Source: Nonomuraea soli (GTDB lineage: Bacteria; Actinomycetota; Actinomycetes; Streptosporangiales; Streptosporangiaceae). Taken from it: 64,000 nt of DNA. The position numbers were made by a program, and so were the translations under genes. This document shows positions 28,322 through 36,529 of the stretch, piece after piece (within the stretch, counting starts at the first letter, position 1; each line of letters opens with the position of its first letter). The notes below the pieces were generated by a model that was not told where the DNA came from, made no database searches, and was given only the letters and a program-made list of their open reading frames with translations. Where the stretch lies: contig NZ_JACDUR010000002.1 of NCBI RefSeq assembly GCF_013761175.1, forward strand, positions 1,122,816 to 1,186,815. Reading direction: 5' to 3'.

Positions 28322-29140
28322 ATGGGCATGTCCGTGTTGGTGACCGGCGCCTCCACCGGTATCGGGCGGGCGAGCGCGCTGCTGCTGGCCAAGGAGGGGT
28401 TCACCGTTTATGCCGGGGTGCGGAAGGAGGCCGACGCCGAGGCGCTCGGCCCGGGTGTCGTGCCGGTCCTGCTCGATGTCACCGACGGCGAGCAGATCGC
28501 CGCGGCCGGTGAGCGGATCGGGCGGCTGGACGCGCTGGTCAACAATGCCGGGATCGGGGTGACCGGCCCGGTGGAGTTCGTGCCGCTGGAGGCGTTGCGG
28601 CGGCAGTACGAGGTCAACGTCTTCGGCCAGGTCGCTCTCACGCAGGTGATGCTGCCGAAGTTGCGGGCGTCGAAGGGGCGCGTGGTCACGGTCGGTTCGG
28701 TGGGCAGCTGGATCACGCTGCCGTTCGGTGGGCCGTTGTGTTCCTCCAAGCATGCCATCCGTTCGCTCAACGACGCGCTGCGCATGGAGCTGCGGCCGTT
28801 CGGGGTGGCAGCGGTGCTCATCGAGCCTGGTTCCATTCACACCGATGCCGTCGACAAGCTCGAGGACGAGCTCGAGCCGCGGCTGGCTTCGCTCGGCGCC
28901 GAGGGCAGGCGGCTGTACGGCGCGGCGTACCGGACGATGGTCGCCGGCGGGCTGAGGGAGGAGCGTGCCGGGTCGAGTCCCGAGGTGGTCGCGCGGGCGG
29001 TGCTGCACGCGCTGACCGCGCGCCGGCCTCGTTCGCGTTATCCCGTCGGCAGGAAGTCTCGGCTGATGAGCACGCTGGGGCGGGTCGTGCCGCAGTACAC
29101 CCTTGACCGGTTGCGCCTGCGGGCGCTCGGTCTGTCCTGA
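28322..29140 (+). CDS. SDR-family protein lacking the catalytic tyrosine
   Basis: 272 residues. The cofactor loop TGASTGIGRA, NNAG, Ser126 and Lys143 are present. Where the active-site Tyr of the YxxxK motif should be (residue 139, GGPLCSSKHA), there is Leu139. Other family features are intact (PGSIHT). It may be inactive, use another residue, or act as a binding protein. It precedes the CMD protein by 12 bp, so both probably share a transcript. Confidence 0.85.
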   Translation: MGMSVLVTGASTGIGRASALLLAKEGFTVYAGVRKEADAEALGPGVVPVLLDVTDGEQIAAAGERIGRLDALVNNAGIGVTGPVEFVPLEALRRQYEVNVFGQVALTQVMLPKLRASKGRVVTVGSVGSWITLPFGGPLCSSKHAIRSLNDALRMELRPFGVAAVLIEPGSIHTDAVDKLEDELEPRLASLGAEGRRLYGAAYRTMVAGGLREERAGSSPEVVARAVLHALTARRPRSRYPVGRKSRLMSTLGRVVPQYTLDRLRLRALGLS

Positions 29141-29152
29141 ACGGAGCGTTTC

Positions 29153-29845
29153 GTGACATCACTCGCTGGGGCTGATGCCCTGGTCTCGCTGGATCCGGTG
29201 TTCGCCAGGCTCGCGGTCGGGGCCGGGCACCATCTGTGGGGTCTGCCTCATCTGACGGTGCGGGAGAAGGCGTTCGTCTGCCTGACGGCGGATCTGTGCC
29301 ATCCGCATCTGGGTGTGCCGCTGGCGATGCATGTGCGGATGGCGCTGGAGCAGGGGGTGGAGCCCGAGGCGATCCGGGAGCTGTATCGGCATCTGGCGCC
29401 GTACGTCGGGTATCCGGTGGTTGTTTCCGCTTTTCAGCGGCTGGTCGAGCTCGGGTTGCCGGAGGCGGCCGATGCCGGGCCGATCGAGCCGGTGCCGCTG
29501 CACGGGGCGCTGGCGCGTGCCGTACGCGAGCTGGAGCGCATCGATGCGGGGCTGGCGGCCTTCAGCGAGGATCAGCTGGCCCAGCGCTGGGCCAGGCCGG
29601 GGCTGAGTGTCAGGGAGCGGGCGATCGTGTGCCTGGCGGTGGACGTGCTGCACCAGACGCTGGGTGAGTCATTGCTTCTGCACGCCGAGCTGGCCAGGGG
29701 TGCGGGCGCCGGTGAGGAGACCCTGCGGGATCTGCTTCGGGGAATGGCGGAGTTCGGTCTTGGGCGTGCCTGGGCCGCCGCTCGCGCGTTGGGACTCGAG
29801 CCGGTCGAGCAGGCGCGCCAGCTCGGCGCGGCTGGTGACGCCTAG
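29153..29845 (+). CDS. Carboxymuconolactone decarboxylase (CMD)-like protein with two modules
   Basis: 230 residues. Two helical modules each carry a CMD-type core: LTVREKAFVCLTADLCHPHLGVPLAMHVRMALEQGVEPEAIREL and LSVRERAIVCLAVDVLHQTLGESLLLHAELARGAGAGEETLRDL. A classical CxxC redox motif is missing, so it is not an AhpD-type peroxidase. GTG start with GGAGCG upstream. It overlaps the 3' end of the convergent LuxR regulator by 177 bp. Confidence 0.75.
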   Translation: MTSLAGADALVSLDPVFARLAVGAGHHLWGLPHLTVREKAFVCLTADLCHPHLGVPLAMHVRMALEQGVEPEAIRELYRHLAPYVGYPVVVSAFQRLVELGLPEAADAGPIEPVPLHGALARAVRELERIDAGLAAFSEDQLAQRWARPGLSVRERAIVCLAVDVLHQTLGESLLLHAELARGAGAGEETLRDLLRGMAEFGLGRAWAAARALGLEPVEQARQLGAAGDA

Positions 29846-32784
29846 CTTGGGGAAGGCCTTGTACAGGTGGGAGGCGACGGTGCGCGGGCTGAGGAACAGG
29901 TGGGCGCCGATCTCCCGGTTGGAGGCGCCGGTGACGGCCAGCCGTACCACCTGCAGTTCTTGTGGGGTCAGGACGGCCAGCGGGTCGGCGGGGCGGGCCC
30001 GGTCGGGCAGGGCGTAGCCGGCGGCGCGCAGTTCGGCGGCGGCGCGGGCCGCCCAGGGGGTGGCCGCGAGCCGGTCGAAGGCCTCCATGGCGGCGTGGAG
30101 GTGGGTGCGGGCTTCGGCGCGGCTCTTGTGGCGGCGCAGCCATTCGCCGTACAGCAGCCGGGTGCGCGCCTGGTCGAAGGGTTGCGGCTCGTCGGCGTGC
30201 AGGGTCAGGGCGCGTTCGAAGAGCGCGGGTGCGGTGGTGTTCGGGGCCAGCAGGGCGCGGACGCGGTGCAGGGCGGCCAGCGGCGTGGCCCGGCCGGTGG
30301 CCTCGGCCCACTGCGCGTAGGCGGCCAGCCGCTCCCCCGCGCGCCGCCTGTCCCCCACGCGGATCGCGGCCTCGATGTGGTCGGGCCACAGGTAGCGCCA
30401 GATGAAGGCGTGGCGGGTGGGTCCGGCCATCGCCTCGTCCAGCCGGGCCAGGACGGCGTCGTGGCGGCCGTGCCCGAGGTCGAGCATCACGCGCGCGCAC
30501 TGCGCCCAGCAGGCTCCCGGCATCCAGTTGCGGTGGTCGGCGGCGTGGACGGCCTGGTCGGCGAGGGCAGCCACCTGGTGGTCGTCTCCGGCGAGCGCCG
30601 ACAGCCAGGCGTGGACGCCGGCCAGGTAGCCGCGCCAGAACGGCTGGCCGAGGTCGGCTGCCAGGGCGATGCCTTCCGCGGCGGTGGCGCGGGCGGCGGG
30701 ATGCCTGCCGTCGAGCAGCTGGGCGATGGCGAGCAGGGTCAGCGCCTGGGGCATGCGTCCCAGGCGTCCCTGGGCGCGGCAGCTGCCGGCCAGTTCGGCG
30801 GCGTCGCTGAGCATGCCGGTCCGGTCGGCGCGGTGCAGGGACTGGAAGGCGATGAGGAAGCGCAGCTCGGGTGGGACGTGATCGGCGGGGGCGGGGGTGA
30901 GGTGGGCGTGGGTGTCGACGGGTTGGCCTTCGAGGATGAGGCGGAAGGCGGTGTTGATGGAGCGCACCACGGCGGGCAGCCCCTCCCCTGCCGGGGTGAG
31001 TTCTTCGGTACGGCGGGCCAGGGCCTGCTGGTCGGGGTGGGTGGCGCTGGCCCAGGTGTAGTAGCCGGCCAGGCCGAGCAGGGACAACTTGGCGGGGATG
31101 TCGGTGGTCGCTTGGGCGCCTTGGTGCAGCAGCCGGACGGCGTCCAGGGGGCGGTCGGCTTCGACGGCCAGTTTGGCGCGGACGGCGGCGAGCTGGGCGG
31201 CGACGGAGCCGGGGACGGGTGTGGTGGTTGTTTCGGTGAGGCGCACGGCCTTGTCGACCAGGTCGGCCGTGCGCCGCCACAGGCCCGCCTCCGCCGCGGC
31301 CTCGGCCGCGGCGGTCCACCGGTGGATGGCGCGGGCGGGGTCGGCCGACAGTTGCGCCGCCCGCGCGTAGGCCGCCGACACGGCCGTCTGGCCGCCGCGC
31401 AGGCGGGCGCGTACGGCCAGCTCGACCAGCTGGCCGGCGACCTCCTCGTCGGGGTGGGGGGTGAAGGCGGCCAGGTGCCAGGCTCGGCGGTCGTCGTCGA
31501 CGGCTTGGGCCAGGGCGCGGTGGGCGGCCATCCGGGCGGCGATGTCGCAGGCCAGCAGGACGGCTCTGCGTACGAGCGGGTGGTGGAAGGCGACGCCGGC
31601 GGTGGTGACGCGGACGAGGCCGGCGTGTTCTGCCGGGGCGAGGTCGTCGAGGGAGGCGCCGAGCCGGGCGGCGGCGCGGGCGAGGGTGTCGAGGGCGTCG
31701 GGGTCGAGGGTGTCACCGGGGTGAGTCGCTCATGGTGATCCAGGGCGTTGCCGTGATCCAGGGCGTTGCCGTGATCCAGGGCGGCCACCAGCAGGCAGGA
31801 GCGGGTGGCCTCGGGCAGCGCCGCGATCCGGTCACGGAAGCCGCCCAGCACCCGGTCGGTCACCGGCGTCGCAGAACCGACGGAGAAGAACAGGGGGACG
31901 AGGGTGCCGGCGCGCTGCTCGGGGGTGAGCATGCGGGGCAGCTCGATTAGGGCCAGCGGGTTGCCCTGGGCTTCGGCGACGATCTGGTCGCGGACGGCGG
32001 GCGGCAGGTCGGCGGCCCGCCGGGCGATGAGCTGCCGGGCGGCGTCGGGTTCCAGCTTTCCCGGTCGCAGCTCGGGCAGGTCCGTCAGGGGGAAGGGGTC
32101 TCGGGCGGCGAGCAGCACCATGACGGGTTCGTTGTACAGGCGGCGGGTGGCGAACAGCAGCGCGTCGGCCGACTCGCCGTCCAGCCAGTGGGCGTCGTCG
32201 ATGAGGCACAGGACCGGGCCTTCGGTCGACAGGTCGACGAGCAGGCTGAGGGTGGCCAGGCCGACGAGGTAGCGGTCGCCCGGTGCGGGGCGGCCGAGGC
32301 CGAGCGCGCCGCGTAAGGCGTCCGCCTGCTGGGGCTGCAGCGACTCGGCGTGGCGCAGGACGGGGCGCAGCAGCCGGTGCAGGGCCGCGAACGGCAGGTC
32401 GGACTCCGATTCCACGCCGGTCACCTTCAGCACCCTCGCCTGCGCAGCCGCCGCCGCATCGGCCGCAGAAGAGACCGTAGAAGGGACCGCCGCATCGGCC
32501 GCGGGACGGGACGCAGAAGGGGCCGCGGGACGGGCCGCCGCAGTGGCGCCCGCACCGCCTTCGCCCACCGCATCGACGCCGACCCCGCGGACATCCGCCG
32601 TTGAACGAACCGCCGAAGGAGCCGGTGCCGCGCCCTCCGCGGTGGCCTGGGCGTGGGCGAGGAGGGCGGATTTGCCGATGCCGGCTTCGCCGCGGACGAC
32701 CAGCACTCCGGTGCGGCGGGCGAGCAGGTCGTCGATGACGGTCAGTTCGGCCTGACGTCCGAGCAGGACGGTGCTGGGCTCCAT
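29669..32784 (-). pseudogene. LuxR-family ATP-binding regulator (AAA + LuxR HTH), interrupted by a frameshift
   Basis: A large regulator split between two frames. The 5' part (ATG at 32784) holds Walker A GEAGIGKSALL, Walker B LCLIDDAHW and an unusual ~60-residue Ala/Pro insertion. After ALDHGNALDHGNALDHHERL (about 31735-31800) family sequence continues in another frame (LDPDALDTLARAAARLGASL, and on to the TPR-like region and a C-terminal LuxR HTH, ELQVVRLAVTGASNREIGAHLFLSPRTVASHLYKAFPKL). The second frame is open from about 31730 to the stop at 29669. The shift lies about 31700-31740, next to an 18-bp repeat. It may be real or a sequencing error. The upstream hydrolase ends 5 bp before it. 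Confidence 0.7.
31735..31782 (+). repeat. 18-bp tandem repeat next to the frameshift
   Basis: GTGATCCAGGGCGTTGCC at 31735-31752 and 31753-31770, then 12 bp of a third copy. Translated on the minus strand it gives the repeated ALDHGN. The unit length keeps frame, so the frameshift must be a separate indel next to the array. Confidence 0.85.
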
Positions 32785-32789
32785 GGCGA

Positions 32790-33728
32790 TCACACTTTCG
32801 CGGTGGCGTGACGGTAGAAGTCGATCTGGTCGGCGACGACGCGGTCGCGGAAGGCGGGGTCGGTGTAGAAGGTGAAGTGGGTGCCCGGGTAGGCGCGCAG
32901 TTCGCCGTGCGGGGCGCGTTCGGCCAGTTCGCGGGTGGTTTCGAGCGGGGTCTCGCGGTCGTCGGCGGCGACGCAGACCAGCAGCGGGCAGCTCAGGCGG
33001 GCGGCGGCCTCGGCGGGCCGGTAGCGCATCATGCCCAGCAGAGCGCGGGGGGCGACGCTGTTGCGCCACAGGGTGCTCTTCTGGCCGCCGGTGAGGGTTG
33101 CGATGTGGTGTTCGGCCTCGGGAGTGGCGGTGACGGCGAGTTGTCCCGGGTGTCCCACCATCGGGATGTAGTGGGGGCGCAGGCCGAGCTTTCCGCGCAG
33201 GGCGTCCCAGACGATGGCGCCCAGCAGGCGCAGGGTGTCGCCGGTGGAGCGGCCTTCGACCTTCTTGGGGAAGCCGTTGAACGGGATCTGCGCGACGACG
33301 GCTGCGATGTCGGGGTCGCCGGCGGCGACGGTGATGGCATGGGCGCCGCCCAGCGAGTTGCCCCACAGCAGGACGCTGCCGGGGGCGATGCGGGGGTGGG
33401 CGCGGGCGAAGGCGACGGCGGCGCGGATGTCGGTGAGCTGACCGTCGATGTCGGGCACCTGGCGTGGGCTGCCGTCGCTTGCGCCGAAGCTGCGGTAGTC
33501 GAAGACCAGGGCGGCCAATCCGGCGGCGGCGAAGCGCTCGGCGTAGTCGTAGAGGCGGTCCATGGTGCCGCTGAATCCGTGGCACAACACGACGCACGGC
33601 ACGGGGCCGCTCCCGGCGGCGGAGTCGGAGGGGTCGGTGGAGTCGGCGGAGTCGGTGGGAAGGTAGAGGCGGCCGGCGATGCGGACGCCGTCGGCGGTGA
33701 AGGACACGTCGGAGGGCATACAGATCAT
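32790..33728 (-). CDS. Alpha/beta hydrolase
   Basis: 312 residues. Oxyanion strand CVVLCHGFSGTMDRLYDYAERFAAAG, nucleophile elbow GNSLGG, acid Asp in CVAADDRETP and His in YPGTHFTFY are visible. Similar to dienelactone-hydrolase/esterase-like proteins and to the dipeptidyl-type N-terminal subgroup. It precedes the LuxR regulator (5-bp gap) and is divergent from a TetR-like gene that may control it through the repeats at 33748-33788. Confidence 0.83.
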   Translation of the reverse strand: MICMPSDVSFTADGVRIAGRLYLPTDSADSTDPSDSAAGSGPVPCVVLCHGFSGTMDRLYDYAERFAAAGLAALVFDYRSFGASDGSPRQVPDIDGQLTDIRAAVAFARAHPRIAPGSVLLWGNSLGGAHAITVAAGDPDIAAVVAQIPFNGFPKKVEGRSTGDTLRLLGAIVWDALRGKLGLRPHYIPMVGHPGQLAVTATPEAEHHIATLTGGQKSTLWRNSVAPRALLGMMRYRPAEAAARLSCPLLVCVAADDRETPLETTRELAERAPHGELRAYPGTHFTFYTDPAFRDRVVADQIDFYRHATAKV

Positions 33729-33747
33729 CCTCGGGCGAAATAGACTG

Positions 33748-33788
33748 ACTGCCGGTAGGTACTCTAGCGACTGAACTGACCGTAGGTA
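33748..33788. promoter_or_regulatory. Two direct 14-bp operator-like repeats in the divergent TetR/hydrolase region
   Basis: ACTGCCGGTAGGTA (33748-33761) and ACTGACCGTAGGTA (33775-33788) match at 12 of 14 positions and are 27 bp apart. They lie between starts at 33728 and 33799. Possible operators for the TetR-type regulator. Confidence 0.5.
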
Positions 33789-33798
33789 AGTGAGATCG

Positions 33799-34500
33799 AT
33801 GACGCCTCAGCGGATTCTGGAGGCGGCGCGCACCCTGTTCGCCGCCCGCGGCTACCGCGCCACGTCCATGCAGTCCATCGCCGACCAGGTGGGCATCACC
33901 AAGGCGGCCCTGTACTACCACTTCGACTCCAAGGAGGAGATCCTGCGGCGGCTGACCGTGCCGCTGCTGGACGAGCTGGAGGAGGTCCTGGCCGCCGCCG
34001 AGTCGGGGCAGGACGCCGAGGGGGTGCGGTGGCGGGCCATCGAGGGCTACGTCGATGTGCACCTGCGCCACCGCGAGACGCTCACGATGCTGGTCAGGGA
34101 TATGACGCTGCTGGTGCAGGCGCCTGTCGCCGACCGTTTCCGCACCGCGATAGCCCTGGCCAACGAGCTGGTGGCGGGGCCGGGGGGCGGGCTGGAGGAG
34201 CGGGTGCGCGCCTGCCAGGTGGTGGCCGGGCTGGCCGATCCGGTGCTGCTGTTCCGTGACGAGCCGGCCGAGCGGCTGCGGGCGCTGATCCTGGACGGCG
34301 CCAGGGCGTTGCTGGACGCGCCGCCCGCTCCCCGGGTGGCCGGGCGTGCCCGGGGGCGCAACGGCGGGCGGCCCGCCCTGCTGTCGGACGAGCAGATCGT
34401 GCAGGCCAGGCAGCTGCACGCCGGCGGCTTGGGGGTGGAGGAGGTGGCCGCCCGGTTCGAGGTGTCGAGGGCGACCATGTACCGCCATCTCAAAAACTAA
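33799..34500 (+). CDS. TetR-type regulator with an extra C-terminal resolvase-like HTH
   Basis: 233 residues. N-terminal TetR HTH: RILEAARTLFAARGYRATSMQSIADQVGITKAALYYHFDSKEEIL. A TetR ligand domain follows. Residues from about 180 to the end, after an Arg/Gly linker, match the Hin/resolvase HTH: GRPALLSDEQIVQARQLHAGGLGVEEVAARFEVSRATMYRHL. Two different DNA-binding domains in one regulator is unusual. ATG at 33799 fits the family; a GTG in frame lies at 33790. Convergent with wrbA. Confidence 0.82.
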   Translation: MTPQRILEAARTLFAARGYRATSMQSIADQVGITKAALYYHFDSKEEILRRLTVPLLDELEEVLAAAESGQDAEGVRWRAIEGYVDVHLRHRETLTMLVRDMTLLVQAPVADRFRTAIALANELVAGPGGGLEERVRACQVVAGLADPVLLFRDEPAERLRALILDGARALLDAPPAPRVAGRARGRNGGRPALLSDEQIVQARQLHAGGLGVEEVAARFEVSRATMYRHLKN

Positions 34501-34516
34501 AGATAGAGAGATTTGA

Positions 34517-35128
34517 TTATGAGACTGGACGTCCGGCCTTGAGTGCCGCGGCGATGTCGACGGCGCGCCGGGCCTGGTGTCGGGCCGCCTGCAGGATCAC
34601 GTCGGTGGGCGGGCCGTCACCGGCCACGTGGGAGGTGCCGTAGGGGTTGCCGGAGGCGAACTGGACGGGATCGGTGTAGCCGGGCGGCACGATGACGCCG
34701 CCCCAGTGGTAGAAGGTGTTGCCCAGCGCCAGCAGGGTGGACTCCTGCCCGCCGTGGGGGGTGTTGGAGGCGGTGAAGGCCGAGTACACCTTGCCCGCGA
34801 GCCTGCCCTGGAACCACAGCGGCCCGGTGGTCTCGATGAAGGCCCGCAGCTGGCTGGCCGGATTGCCGAAGCGGGTGGGGGTGCCGAAGAGCACCACGTC
34901 GGCCCAGTCCAGGTCGTCGTGGCCGGCCACGGCGATGTCACGGGTGTCGTCCAGGTGCCGGCCCCAGGCGGGGTTGGCGGCGATCGCCTCCGGCGGGGCG
35001 CTCTCGGCGACCTTGCGCAGACGCACCGTCGCGCCCGCCTTCCGCGCCCCCTCGGCGGCGGCCTGGGCCAGGGCGTGAACGGTGCCGGTGGCGCTGTAGT
35101 AGATGATCGCGGCGTTGACGGGTTGCAT
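34517..35128 (-). CDS. wrbA: WrbA-type NAD(P)H:quinone oxidoreductase
   Basis: 203 residues, flavodoxin-like. FMN phosphate loop YYSATGTVHALAQA, then WADVVLFGTPTRFGNPASQLRAFIETTGPLW, TASNTPHGGQESTLLALG and YGTSHVAGDGP, which are WrbA signatures. It makes two-electron quinone reduction, protecting against semiquinone radicals. It is divergent from an ECF41 sigma factor; such sigma factors typically control a neighbouring oxidoreductase-type gene, so it is the likely target. Confidence 0.88.
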   Translation of the reverse strand: MQPVNAAIIYYSATGTVHALAQAAAEGARKAGATVRLRKVAESAPPEAIAANPAWGRHLDDTRDIAVAGHDDLDWADVVLFGTPTRFGNPASQLRAFIETTGPLWFQGRLAGKVYSAFTASNTPHGGQESTLLALGNTFYHWGGVIVPPGYTDPVQFASGNPYGTSHVAGDGPPTDVILQAARHQARRAVDIAAALKAGRPVS

Positions 35129-35175
35129 GGTCGCCTGAGGTCCTTCCGGGCGGTGTGTCGTGGACGCTTGCGACT

Positions 35176-35247
35176 TCTACGACAAGACAGCCCGGCCAGA
35201 TGTCAGGCGGGGCCGGCTCACATTCCGGGGCGCCGTCTTGTCGTAGA
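35176..35247. promoter_or_regulatory. 13-bp inverted repeat between wrbA and the ECF41 sigma gene
   Basis: TCTACGACAAGAC (35176-35188) and its exact complement (35235-35247), 46 bp apart. Read outward toward each gene, both give CTTGTCGTAGA, followed by CGTC 11-14 bp later on each side. This looks like two identical promoter elements facing divergent genes. ECF41 promoters are known to use a TGTC-type -35 and a CGTC -10, though the spacing here is shorter than published (about 16 bp). Confidence 0.55.
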
Positions 35248-35286
35248 GGTGTCAGCGAACGTCACGACCAGGAGGCCGCGACACCC

Positions 35287-36495
35287 ATGACCGTCAACGA
35301 CCCGAGCCTGCACGCGATCATGAGCGAGCGGCGGCGGCTCATCAACCTCGCCTACCGGCTGCTCGGCTCGTTGTCGGAGGCCGAGGACGTCGTCCAGGAG
35401 ACCTACCTGCGCTGGTACGCCCTGCCCCGGACGCAGCGCGAAGCCGTCGAGTCGGTCGGCGGCTGGATGACGACCGTCGCCAGCCGTATCTGCCTGAACC
35501 TGCTGGCCTCGGCCCGCGCCCGCCGAGAGCGCTACGTGGGCGCGTGGATCCCCGAACCGCTGCCCGCGCCCGCCGAACGGGCCGCAGGGCGGCTCTCCGG
35601 GGCCGACCCGGCCGATCAGGTCACCCTCGACGAGTCGATCAACATGGCCTTCCTCGTCGTGCTCGAATCGATGACGCCGGCGGAAAGGGTGGCGTTCGTC
35701 CTGCACGACGTCTTCCGCTACAGCTTCGCCGAGGTGGCGGAGATCGTGGGCCGGACTCCGGCCGCATGCCGCCAGCTGGCCTCCTCGGCCCGCCGCCGCC
35801 TTCGAAACGCCCGCCCCGGCACCACCCTCACCACCTCGGCCGTCTCCGCGACCGTCTCCACGGCCCCCACCACGACCGGCCCGGCGACCGGCCCGGGGGC
35901 CAGCTCCACGGCCCCCACCACGACCGGCCCGGCGACCGGCCCGGCGACCGGCCCGGGGGCCAGCTCCACGGCTGGCTCCACGGCTGGCTCCACGGCTGGC
36001 TCCACGGCCGCTCCCCCAGCGGTCCCCGCAGCCGCCCGCTCCAACACCCCCGCCCATGACCCCGCCCATGACCCCGCCAACGCACGCGCCGCCGTGCCCA
36101 CGGCTGCGCGCGACGCCGGCGTCGTGGCGGCGTTCCGGCGGGCCTGGCAGGCCAAGGACATCGCCGCCCTCATCGCCGTCCTCGACCCCGACGTCAAGGC
36201 CACCGGCGACGGCGGCGGGCTCGTCAGCGCCGTGCTCGACCCGGTCGAGGGACGCGAGCGGGTGGCGCGGCTGCTGATCGGCCTGGCCGCTGCGGCGCCG
36301 GGCCTGACGATGGCCGAGCGCACCGTCAACGGCCGGCCCGGCCTGGTCGCCCAGCATGCCGGCACGACGGTGGCCGTGTACGCCTTCGACGTGGCCGGTG
36401 GGCGGATCAGGCGCATCTGGGTGGTGCGCAACCCCGACAAACTGCGCCCGTGGACGACAGGCGCTGTCACAAACGACCGGCCCGCCCCGTCCTGA
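35287..36495 (+). CDS. ECF41-type sigma factor with SnoaL-like C-terminal domain (SigJ group)
   Basis: 402 residues. Sigma region 2 (LRRLINLAYRLLGSLSEAEDVVQETYLRWY) and region 4 (ERVAFVLHDVFRYSFAEVAEIVGRTPAACRQLASSARRRL) are joined to a C-terminal SnoaL-like domain. The ECF41 marks are visible: WIPEPL (consensus WLP), DGGG (DGGGR) and NPDKL near the end. Between region 4 and the SnoaL domain is an expanded linker of about 100 residues, made of Thr/Gly/Ala/Pro repeats. The C-terminal domain normally modulates activity. ATG at 35287; it overlaps no other gene. Confidence 0.9.
   Translation: MTVNDPSLHAIMSERRRLINLAYRLLGSLSEAEDVVQETYLRWYALPRTQREAVESVGGWMTTVASRICLNLLASARARRERYVGAWIPEPLPAPAERAAGRLSGADPADQVTLDESINMAFLVVLESMTPAERVAFVLHDVFRYSFAEVAEIVGRTPAACRQLASSARRRLRNARPGTTLTTSAVSATVSTAPTTTGPATGPGASSTAPTTTGPATGPATGPGASSTAGSTAGSTAGSTAAPPAVPAAARSNTPAHDPAHDPANARAAVPTAARDAGVVAAFRRAWQAKDIAALIAVLDPDVKATGDGGGLVSAVLDPVEGRERVARLLIGLAAAAPGLTMAERTVNGRPGLVAQHAGTTVAVYAFDVAGGRIRRIWVVRNPDKLRPWTTGAVTNDRPAPS
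35857..36000 (+). repeat. Compound tandem repeat in the ECF41 linker
   Basis: A 48-bp unit (35857-35904), the same unit plus an extra 12 bp (35905-35964), then three copies of the 12-bp TCCACGGCTGGC (35965-36000). All lengths are multiples of 12, so the reading frame is kept and the linker length can vary. Confidence 0.85.
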
Positions 36496-36529
36496 CGGGG
36501 TGACACTTTCCTCACCCCTAAGGATGATC

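Noticed and set aside
30739..34488. A 1249-codon open frame on the minus strand
   Set aside because: It joins the real N-terminal part of the LuxR regulator with the shadow frames of the hydrolase and TetR genes and of the shifted C-terminal part.
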